Source: Chloroflexota bacterium
Lineage (GTDB): Bacteria; Chloroflexota; Anaerolineae; 4572-78; J111
Length of the DNA: 12,173 nt
NCBI GenBank assembly: GCA_003694775.1
Contig: RFJV01000175.1
Coordinates: 1 to 12,173, forward strand
Direction: 5' to 3'
The notes beneath the pieces are model-generated. The model was not told the DNA's origin. It did no database searches and saw nothing but the letters and a program-made list of their open reading frames with translations. This document shows positions 5,726 to 11,884 of this stretch, one piece after another. Position 1 is the first letter of the stretch, and every line of letters starts with the position of its first letter. The position numbers and the translations under genes are program-made.

Positions 5726-6067
5726 ATGCAAATACGTCGAGGGGATGTGTTCTTTTGCAATCTTGACCCGACCTTTGGACACGAACAACGGGGAACACGC
5801 CCCGTCGTAGTTTTGCAAAACGATATTGCTAATGATAAGCTAAACACAGTTATGGTTGCCCCGCTGACTTCAAATCTTAAAGCAAAGGGGTATCTGCTGA
5901 CAGTCTTTGTGGAAGCAAAACACAGTGGTTTGCCCAAAGACTCTGTAATTTTGCTTTTCCAAATTCGCACCATTGACAAGCGACGATTAGAACGCAAGAT
6001 AACTCATCTGGACGATACAATAATGAAGCAAGTAGACCGGGCCATTCATATAGCGTTTGCCCTATAA
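5726..6067 (+). CDS. MazF/PemK-family endoribonuclease toxin
   Basis: 113 residues, the usual MazF length. The toxin cleaves single-stranded RNA at short sequences and stops translation when the antitoxin is lost. Visible motifs are the N-terminal RRGDVFFCNLDPTFGHEQRGTRPVVVL core (4-30), in which R-G-D and G-x-E-Q-x-x-x-R-P are the hallmark including the catalytic Arg, then VMVAPLTSN (42-50, with the catalytic-region Thr) and a C-terminal helix LDDTIMKQVDRAI. All hallmark elements are intact, so the toxin is probably active. GAGG (5713-5716), inside the end of the antitoxin gene, is its ribosome site, giving translational coupling. Confidence 0.92.
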   Translation: MQIRRGDVFFCNLDPTFGHEQRGTRPVVVLQNDIANDKLNTVMVAPLTSNLKAKGYLLTVFVEAKHSGLPKDSVILLFQIRTIDKRRLERKITHLDDTIMKQVDRAIHIAFAL

Positions 6068-6108
6068 CCCCCTGTCAACCGTATTCCCATCAACTTCTCC
6101 GGTACAGG

Positions 6109-6126
6109 ATTTCCCCTACTGAGGCT
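6109..6126 (+). repeat. Right copy of the 18-bp direct repeat
   Basis: GATTTCCCCTACTGAGGC matches 4774-4791 at 17 of 18 bases and still reads D-F-P-Y-stop in the matching frame. It also supplies the GAGG ribosome site (6122-6125) eight bases before the YfhO start at 6134. Confidence 0.8.
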
Positions 6127-6133
6127 CTCTTCA

Positions 6134-9028
6134 ATGTCCAAACAGCAAATTGCCGGCGTCTTTGCCCCACTCAGCATCATCCTGCTGACCCTGCTCTTCT
6201 TCTGGAAAATCCTGCTCACCAACCTGATTCTGGTGGGCGTGGACGTTTTTCTCTACTTCTATCCCTACAAAGCCTACGCCGCTCAGGCCCTGCGGCAGGG
6301 CCGGCTTCCCCTGTGGAATCCCCACCTTTTTATGGGCGCGCCCCTGCTGGCAAACAGTCAGGTGGGGGTGCTCTATCCGCTCAACTGGCCCCTGGTCTGG
6401 CTCGACCCGCCGCGGCAGGTGGCCTGGTCCATCGGCCTGCACGTGGCCCTGGCCGGCCTGCTGATGCTGACCTACACCCGCCGCAGTCTCCATCTTGGCC
6501 GGCTGGCCAGCCTGACCGCGGCTGTCCTGTTTGCCTTTGGCGGCTACCTGACTGCGCAGGTCGAGCACATCAACCAGCTCAACGCCGCGGCCTGGCTTCC
6601 CCTTCTGTTTTTGCTGTACGATGCCAGCCTGACCCCCTCCCGTCGGCGAACCGCCCTCTCCCTGCTGGCCCTGGTCATTGCCCTGACCCTGCTGGCCGGC
6701 CACACCCAGACCGTGTACATCTCCCTGTTTGGGCTGGGGCTGTACGCCCTCTGGCGCGGCCTGTTCGACGCGGCGGCCAACGGCCCCCACCCCTGGCGCG
6801 CCCGGCTGACCGCGCTGGCGGCCCATCTCTGGCCCCTGGCCCTGGCCTCCCTTCTGGCCGCGGGACTGGCCGCGGTCCAGCTTCTGCCGACCGCGGAGCT
6901 GTCGGCCCTGTCTATCCGCAGTGAAGGGCTGACCTACCGGCAGGTCGTCTCTTTCAGCCTGCGGCCCACCGTTCTGCACTATGCCCTCCTGCCGCCGTTC
7001 AACCTGGACCTGTCCCAAACTCTGGGACAGGCTTTCAGCGAGTGGGTCGCCTTTACCGGCATCTCCGGCCTGGCCCTGGCCCTGCTGGGCGGCTTGCAAG
7101 CCGTCTGGCGGCCTGCCCCGCGGCGGTATCTCTTTCTGGCCTTCACGGGCCTGGTGCTGAGCCTGGGGATGTTCACCGGCCCGCTCTACCTGGCCCTGTA
7201 CAGCCTGGTGCCCGGCTTTGGCCTGTTCCGCGTCCCGGCCCGCTGGCTCCTGCTCTACGCCTTTGCCGTCCCCATCCTGGCCGGCTATGGCCTGGACGCC
7301 CTCCGGGCCGGGCAGGTCGCCCGGCAGTTGGCCGAAACCCGCCGCTGGCTGGTCGCCCGGCGCTGGCGACTGCCGCTCTACCTGGGACTGCCCGTGCTGG
7401 GGCTGGTCGCCCTGATTGGCTGGAAAACCCCGCCCCTGCCTACCCTGGCCAGCTGGGCCGTGCTGGCTGTTGTTACTGCCCTCCTCCTCGCCGCGGCAGT
7501 GCGCCGCCCGGCCTCCGCGGTCACAGGACTGCTCCCCGGCCTTCTGCTGGTCGAACTGTTCTGGGCCGGGCAGAGCCTCAACTACAACCACCCCACCGCG
7601 CCCCAGGCCTACACTTCTATGCGAAATTCTATCGCCTTCCTGCGGGCTGTTGACCCGCCCGACCGTGCCGCCGCGCCGCCGGGCCGCTTCCTCAGCCTGT
7701 CCGGCATTGCCTACGACCCCGGCGACCTGGCCGACCTCCAGCAGATTTTCGGCGACCACCTGCCGGAGCGGGCCGTGTACGATTTGATTGTGGCCGCCAA
7801 AGAAAAAGAGGTGCTCTTTTTCAACCTGCCGCTGGTGTACGGCCTGCACAGTGTGGACGGCTACGACGGCGGTATTCTCCCCCTGCGCCGCTTTCTCACC
7901 CTCCAGCGGCTGTTCCTGCCGCCCGATGACCTGTCGCCGGATGGGCGTCTGCGGGAAAAGCTAAAATTCACCCCGCCGGGCCGCCTGCTGGCCCTGCTCA
8001 ACACCCGCTGGATTATCACCGACAAGCAGTTTGATGTGTGGATTGACCACATTTTTTACGACCTGCAGTTCCCGGCCCGGCTGGCGGGCGGCCAGCAGGT
8101 CAGCACCGCCGACATCCCGGACTTTCCGGCAGACGCCATTGGGCTGGTGTCTCATCTGGAGGGCGGGACAGACATCCCCGCCGGCGCAACCGTGGCCGAA
8201 CTGACCGCCACCTTCGCCGATGGCGAGAGTCAGACCTTCACCCTGCAGGCCGGCCGCGACACTGCCGAGGGGCAGTACACCCCCGCGGCGCGCCACCCAC
8301 AGGCGCGGGTCGGCGTAAACTGGCCCTACCACGCCCGCGGGGTAGATTACGTCACCGTTCTGCCGCTGGACCGCCCGCGCCGCCTGACCGGTCTCACCGT
8401 CACCGGGTCGCCGCCGGCAGGTGTGTTTGTTCTGCGCGGGCTGACCCTCATCAACCGGCCCACCACCACGGGACGGACGGTCCTCCTGAGCACCGAGGGG
8501 CGCTACCGGCAGGTGCACTCCGGAGACGTGAAGATTTACGAGAATCTGGACGTTCTGCCGCGGGCCTACATTGTGCACCAGGCCCAAATTGTCAGCAACG
8601 ACGAAGCGGCCATCGCCGCCCTCACCGACCCCGCTTTTGTGCCGGGGCAGTCGCTGGTGCGGGTGGCCCGGCCCGGCGAGGCGCCGGGCGTAGAAACGCG
8701 GGGCCACCCCTCCCCCACCGACCGGGCCGAATTCCTCCGCTACCGCCCGGAAGAAGTGGTCATCCGGGCACGGCTGGACAGCCCCGGCTGGCTGGTTCTG
8801 TCGGACACCGCCTATCCGGGCTGGCAGGTCTGGGTGGACAGCCGCCCGGCAGAGATACTGACCGCCAACCTGATGTTCCGGGCGGTGGCCTTGCCCCCCG
8901 GCGAACACACCATCACCTTCCGGTACACCCCCCGGTCGCTCAAAATGGGGGGCTGGATTTCCGGACTGACCCTGCTGGGGCTGGTGCTGTATACCGTGGC
9001 CCGGTACAGGGTATTGGGGGCACAATAA
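6134..9028 (+). CDS. YfhO-family multi-pass membrane protein
   Basis: A 964-residue GT-C-fold-like membrane protein, probably transferring sugars from a lipid carrier outside the membrane. Residues 8-33 are the first membrane segment, followed by an acidic loop residue in VGVD (37) and the family motif LPLWNPHLFMGAPLLANSQVG (first part 58-65), then YPLNWP. About twelve hydrophobic segments follow to about residue 490. A soluble region (about 490-930) ends in YPGWQVWVD (894-902) and LPPGEHTITFRYTP, the typical YfhO C-terminus, before a last membrane helix (about 939-956). The start is set by GAGG at 6122-6125. High GC (44 of 60 bases at 7201-7260) contrasts with both neighbours. It probably formed an operon with the 4093 gene before the toxin-antitoxin cassette arrived. 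Confidence 0.88.
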   Translation: MSKQQIAGVFAPLSIILLTLLFFWKILLTNLILVGVDVFLYFYPYKAYAAQALRQGRLPLWNPHLFMGAPLLANSQVGVLYPLNWPLVWLDPPRQVAWSIGLHVALAGLLMLTYTRRSLHLGRLASLTAAVLFAFGGYLTAQVEHINQLNAAAWLPLLFLLYDASLTPSRRRTALSLLALVIALTLLAGHTQTVYISLFGLGLYALWRGLFDAAANGPHPWRARLTALAAHLWPLALASLLAAGLAAVQLLPTAELSALSIRSEGLTYRQVVSFSLRPTVLHYALLPPFNLDLSQTLGQAFSEWVAFTGISGLALALLGGLQAVWRPAPRRYLFLAFTGLVLSLGMFTGPLYLALYSLVPGFGLFRVPARWLLLYAFAVPILAGYGLDALRAGQVARQLAETRRWLVARRWRLPLYLGLPVLGLVALIGWKTPPLPTLASWAVLAVVTALLLAAAVRRPASAVTGLLPGLLLVELFWAGQSLNYNHPTAPQAYTSMRNSIAFLRAVDPPDRAAAPPGRFLSLSGIAYDPGDLADLQQIFGDHLPERAVYDLIVAAKEKEVLFFNLPLVYGLHSVDGYDGGILPLRRFLTLQRLFLPPDDLSPDGRLREKLKFTPPGRLLALLNTRWIITDKQFDVWIDHIFYDLQFPARLAGGQQVSTADIPDFPADAIGLVSHLEGGTDIPAGATVAELTATFADGESQTFTLQAGRDTAEGQYTPAARHPQARVGVNWPYHARGVDYVTVLPLDRPRRLTGLTVTGSPPAGVFVLRGLTLINRPTTTGRTVLLSTEGRYRQVHSGDVKIYENLDVLPRAYIVHQAQIVSNDEAAIAALTDPAFVPGQSLVRVARPGEAPGVETRGHPSPTDRAEFLRYRPEEVVIRARLDSPGWLVLSDTAYPGWQVWVDSRPAEILTANLMFRAVALPPGEHTITFRYTPRSLKMGGWISGLTLLGLVLYTVARYRVLGAQ

Positions 9029-9059
9029 AACCGATGATACCGGGAGTCAAAGTCAAAAT

Positions 9060-9068
9060 TGGTAAAAT
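9060..9068 (+). promoter_or_regulatory. Extended -10 box upstream of the 9130 gene
   Basis: TGGTAAAAT (9060-9068) has the same form as the minus-strand element at 2624-2632. No -35 box is seen at the proper distance. It would give a leader of about 55 nt before ATG 9130. Confidence 0.4.
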
Positions 9069-9129
9069 TCTTTATCCGGATACAAAGGTCAAGTAATTAG
9101 TGGAAAATTAAACAGAAATTGGAGGTTTT

Positions 9130-9978
9130 ATGGATAAGCTGAAACGGTGGTGGTTCAATGGTCTTTCCAGATGGGTGAAGTTTGTCTTTTTGGTGTTGCT
9201 TGCTAACGGTCTGCCGGCATTCATTATTTTGATGACATTGCCTGGCCTGACCGATATCCTCTTTGTCTGGACTATCAAACCCGAAATAAATGCCCGGTTA
9301 GTCGGTGTGATGTACGGTAATGCTTTGCTCCTGATTGGCTTTGGTATTGTCCAAACTGAATGGTCGCGCGTCCGCATTATCATGGTGGTCATCACACTTT
9401 TTTCCATTCTGGCAACTATACTGACATTTTTTTACCTGAAACCTTTCCTGGCGCATCCCTGGTACCATCTGGCCTACTGGTTGGTTATGTACCTGGTGTT
9501 GTTCTTTGTTGCGCCATATGTTTTTCTGACCCATGAGAAAAGATACGGCGGACGACTGCCTGTTCAGGTTCCGCTGAATAACGCAGCCCGGCTGGTAGCG
9601 GGGATATCCCTGCTCATCAGCCTGGTATGTGGCCTGGGCCTCATCTTCAAAGTGGATGTTGTCAACCAATTTTGGCCCTGGACTCTTCCTCCGCTGGTTG
9701 GCGGACTAATCGGTGTGCTCCTCATCACACATACGGCGGCATATACCTGGGCCTTGTGGGATGGCGACTGGCTGCGGGTGCGCCCCATTTACTGGCAAGC
9801 GCCCATCACCGGTTTGCTGTTCTTGCTCCTGCCGTTGGTCCATCCGAACGACCTGCGCCCAGACCCGGGCGCGGCTTTGGTGCTCTACTATTCTCTAGGC
9901 GGATTGGTCGCACTCACCAATTTGGGTATCATTCTGGGGTATCGTAAAGCCGAGAAAGCGTTTTCTAATGGACAATAA
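9130..9978 (+). CDS. Eight-pass membrane protein of unknown family
   Basis: 282 residues, mostly hydrophobic, with about eight membrane segments (near residues 17-37, 58-78, 82-105, 113-131, 151-172, 184-206, 221-238 and 246-270). I do not recognise a family and see no catalytic motif; the N-terminus (MDKLKRWWFNGLSRW) is basic and should stay in the cytoplasm. The ribosome site GGAGG (9121-9125) lies four bases before ATG 9130 and is the best in the window. GC is lower than in the preceding gene (28 of 60 at 9361-9420). The next gene starts 11 bp before this one ends, so the two are co-translated and likely form a complex. Confidence 0.8.
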   Translation: MDKLKRWWFNGLSRWVKFVFLVLLANGLPAFIILMTLPGLTDILFVWTIKPEINARLVGVMYGNALLLIGFGIVQTEWSRVRIIMVVITLFSILATILTFFYLKPFLAHPWYHLAYWLVMYLVLFFVAPYVFLTHEKRYGGRLPVQVPLNNAARLVAGISLLISLVCGLGLIFKVDVVNQFWPWTLPPLVGGLIGVLLITHTAAYTWALWDGDWLRVRPIYWQAPITGLLFLLLPLVHPNDLRPDPGAALVLYYSLGGLVALTNLGIILGYRKAEKAFSNGQ

Positions 9979-10660
9979 AGATTCTCGCGCCGCCATACAT
10001 CTGGATGTGTTTGGCCTGTTCCTGGCCGGATTGAACAACACCTTCCTGGCACTGTTGGTCGCTGTATTCATCCATGGCCCTGGCACTGCGCCAAGCCAGC
10101 CAGAACTGTTGCTACGCGCAAGCTGGATTGCCGACCACTCCCTGCTCTGGAAGGCCGGCTGGCTCTTCTGGTTTGCCCCTACACTGAGTTTTTCCTGGAG
10201 TTACTACGCACTTGGCCGTCATTTGGACTCTGCTCGTCAGTGGCGCAACCTGGCAGTCGGGGTAGCCCTAATCGCCGCGGCTGTCGATATCGTTGGTGTG
10301 CTCGTTAATCTGACCGTCTTGCCGGAATTAGCACGTCAGCTGGCGGACACAATAGCCAGCCCGGATCCGACGTTACAGATTGTCTTTCTTTCAATGGAAA
10401 AGATAGCCAACAACCTGACTAATGTCGGTGGATTTGGCCTATACTCATTGGCCGGTATTCTACTTCTGCCAGCCATCTTTGCTACTCCACGTTACCCTCG
10501 CTGGCTGACCTGGCTGGCTGTGGTGGAGTGGAGCATCTCTATCATTGCTACCGGCCTGCTTATATTGGCCCCCAACCTGGCGACTGGCCCGTTGGTCGTC
10601 AGTTTTGTTCTCTACGCTCCCTGGGTATGGGGCAGTGCCATATGGTTGCTACGCAGGTAG
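9968..10660 (+). CDS. Six-pass membrane protein of unknown family
   Basis: 230 residues with about six membrane segments (about 13-36, 60-80, 94-113, 142-168, 176-196, 200-225). It has a long loop between segments 3 and 4 (VLPELARQLADTIASPDP) followed by MEKIANNLTNVGGFGLYSLAG, a pattern faintly like DUF4386 membrane proteins; I would not assign it on that. ATG 9968 overlaps the 3' end of the upstream gene by 11 bp, and only a weak purine run (GAGAAAG, 9952-9958) precedes it, so translation probably depends on coupling. The gene is followed 8 bp later by a perfect 32-bp palindrome. Confidence 0.75.
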   Translation: MDNKDSRAAIHLDVFGLFLAGLNNTFLALLVAVFIHGPGTAPSQPELLLRASWIADHSLLWKAGWLFWFAPTLSFSWSYYALGRHLDSARQWRNLAVGVALIAAAVDIVGVLVNLTVLPELARQLADTIASPDPTLQIVFLSMEKIANNLTNVGGFGLYSLAGILLLPAIFATPRYPRWLTWLAVVEWSISIIATGLLILAPNLATGPLVVSFVLYAPWVWGSAIWLLRR

Positions 10661-10667
10661 CCCCGAC

Positions 10668-10699
10668 CCGTAGAGGCGAATAATTATTCGCCTCTACGG
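10668..10699. terminator. Perfect 32-bp palindrome behind the membrane gene pair
   Basis: Arms of 16 bases (10668-10683, starting CCGTAGAGGCGAATAA, and its exact complement 10684-10699) meet without a spacer. It lies 8 bp after the stop at 10660 and is followed by aaatcgtatttt, a weak T run. It may act as a two-way terminator or be a dispersed palindromic element. The rest of the 242-bp spacer holds the repeat at 10718-10744, an ATTCGTGAATTCGTG motif (10797-10812) and a promoter. Confidence 0.6.
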
Positions 10700-10717
10700 A
10701 AATCGTATTTTCAGGAC

Positions 10718-10744
10718 GTAGGGGCGCCCCCCCTTGTGGTCACC
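10718..10744 (+). repeat. Degenerate GTAGGGGCG palindromic repeat, intergenic copy
   Basis: GTAGGGGCGCCCC followed by TTGTGGTCACC matches the widespread GTAGGGGCGACCC...GGTCGCCC motif with a few changes. It is the intergenic relative of the repeat translated inside the glycosyltransferase at 1687-1708. Confidence 0.55.
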
Positions 10745-10867
10745 GGTAAGCAGGACGACTGCTAACAGGTGTCCTACATCTTCAGGGGAGACAATCCATT
10801 CGTGAATTCGTGTTGTATTCGCGGACGGCCAGAAACGCAAAAGCCGTCTCCTGCTCTGCCACTGAAC

Positions 10868-10896
10868 TTGACTGCACAGCACATTTGTGCTAATTT
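10868..10896 (+). promoter_or_regulatory. Promoter giving a leaderless mRNA for the RecB-like gene
   Basis: TTGACT (10868-10873), 17 bp, TAATTT (10891-10896) with TGC directly before it (extended -10). The seventh base after the -10 is 10903, the A of the start codon. No ribosome-binding site exists between promoter and gene. Confidence 0.6.
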
Positions 10897-10902
10897 GTTA
10901 TT

Positions 10903-11667
10903 ATGACGACCCGCCCCATTGCTCTGTCACCAACCGAAGCCCAGACCCTGGTGCGCTGTCCGCTCCATTTCCACTTTCTGCTCCAGAGTCCACCGGAGCC
11001 GCCGGACCTGCTCGACGCGGCGGTGCGGAGCGCTGTTCGCCGCCTGCATGCCGCCGGCGGCCCGGCCCGTCTGCCCCTGGACGACCTGCTCCAGCCGCTC
11101 GACCTGCCCGCGGCCCGGCAGATGGTCACCCGCTACTACCACCGCCTGGAGCAGGACTGGCCCCGCCTCATCGCCGCCACCGAACCGATGGAACTGCCCA
11201 TCAAGCTGGGCGGCATTCTGGTTCACTTCCACGAAGTCATCGACCGGGTCGACTTTACCTCTGATGGCGGCATCCTGACCATCATCTTCCACACCGGCCC
11301 CGGCCCCCTCCCCGACCCCGAAGACCTGCGCCGCAGTCCGGCCATCGCCGTTTACCACGCCCTGACCGCGGCCACCTACCCCACCCGCCGGCCTGTCCGC
11401 ATCCAGAAATGGTGGCTGGCCCTGGACCAGACCGTCACCGTGGAGCTGAGCCGGGAAGAATACCTCCAGCACCTGGCGGACCTGCGCCAGGCCGTACACG
11501 CCCTGGTGCGCGGCGAAGTCGTCGCCCGGCCCGGCCTGCACTGCGAACAGTGCCCCTTCCAATACGACGGTTGTCCCGTCTACGGGCCGGACAGCCCCGA
11601 TTTTGACCCTGACGCCCCCCGTGGTAAGATTCCCCCTCGTCAATGGATTTTCAGGTTAGGAGATTAG
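10903..11667 (+). CDS. RecB/Cas4-like PD-(D/E)XK protein, probably catalytically dead
   Basis: A 254-residue stand-alone domain related to the C-terminal nuclease of AddB/RecB and to Cas4. The opening LSPTEAQTLVRCPLHFHF (8-25) is the usual start with Cys19, and the end HCEQCPFQYDGC has Cys214, Cys217 and Cys224; together these four are the [4Fe-4S] set of this family. The strand pair ELPIKLGG...IDRVD (97-117) matches the pre-catalytic region. The expected D-x-K motif before T-G (as in DYKTG) reads IFHTG (128-132), so Asp is Ile128 and Lys is His130; the motif III Gln four residues before Tyr151 is Ala147. A DNA-binding or structural role is therefore more likely than cutting. The start is leaderless. 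The stop TAG lies inside the first heptamer repeats, which encode the final RLGD. Confidence 0.75.
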   Translation: MTTRPIALSPTEAQTLVRCPLHFHFLLQSPPEPPDLLDAAVRSAVRRLHAAGGPARLPLDDLLQPLDLPAARQMVTRYYHRLEQDWPRLIAATEPMELPIKLGGILVHFHEVIDRVDFTSDGGILTIIFHTGPGPLPDPEDLRRSPAIAVYHALTAATYPTRRPVRIQKWWLALDQTVTVELSREEYLQHLADLRQAVHALVRGEVVARPGLHCEQCPFQYDGCPVYGPDSPDFDPDAPRGKIPPRQWIFRLGD

Positions 11668-11772
11668 AGATTGGGGAATGGAGATTAGAGATTGGGGATT
11701 AGAGATTGGAGATTGGGGATTGGAGATTGGAGATTAGGGATTGGAGATTGGAGATTGGGGATTGGGGATTAA
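11654..11772 (+). repeat. Heptanucleotide array RGATTRG, 17 units in perfect phase
   Basis: 17 consecutive 7-bp units fill 119 bp without any insertion or deletion; the consensus is (A/G)GATT(A/G)G, with only ggttagg, ggaatgg and the last ggattaa departing from it. The plus strand has no C from 11653 to 11773. The second unit contains the TAG stop of the RecB-like gene. The type resembles cyanobacterial STRR heptamers. Confidence 0.95.
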
Positions 11773-11780
11773 TCATACCA

Positions 11781-11884
11781 AACTCTCTAACTCCCCAACT
11801 CACCAACTCACAAACTCACTCACTCCCCAACTCACCAACTCACAAACTCACTCACTCCCCAACTCTCTAACTCACCAACTCACC
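11781..11884 (+). repeat. Octanucleotide array AACTCNCN, 13 units, ending at a start codon
   Basis: 13 units of 8 bp run without indels, and the last base is directly followed by ATG 11885. A 32-bp higher-order repeat of four units (aactcacc, aactcaca, aactcact, cactcccc) appears twice (11797-11828 and 11829-11860). The plus strand has no G from 11768 to 11886. There is hence no ribosome-binding site for the following gene. Confidence 0.95.

Larger units (their letters stand above)
4792..6108. mobile_element. Inserted toxin-antitoxin cassette between two operon genes
   Basis: The 1317-bp segment between the 18-bp repeats holds a MITE, a promoter and three small genes, all rightward. Its base composition differs from its surroundings: bases 5101-5160 have 24 G+C of 60, while 7201-7260 in the next gene have 44 of 60. 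A second, inner pair of 9-bp repeats GTCAACCGT (4795-4803 and 6075-6083) also brackets the genes, but the same 9-mer occurs at 3914-3922, so it may be a dispersed motif. No integrase or transposase is encoded. Integration at a gene's 3' end with restoration of that end is known from att sites of integrative elements; that mechanism is an inference here. Confidence 0.55.

Noticed and set aside
6131..7849. 572-residue open frame on the minus strand
   Set aside because: It lies opposite the YfhO-type gene, is dominated by Gln, Gly and Arg, lacks any domain or membrane pattern, and is what a high-GC gene with strong third-position bias produces on its other strand.
10718..10902. Small coding frame on the minus strand near 10694-10882
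   Set aside because: It spans a palindrome, a dispersed repeat and a promoter, and has no ribosome site or homology that I recognise.
11654..11772. Defined G-quadruplex
   Set aside because: G runs of three or four are spaced irregularly by AT-containing units; two-tetrad structures are possible, but the sequence alone does not establish them.
11654..11884. CRISPR array
   Set aside because: Units of 7 and 8 bp are contiguous, without unique spacers, and no cas genes are present; a Cas4-like fold at 10903 is not enough.
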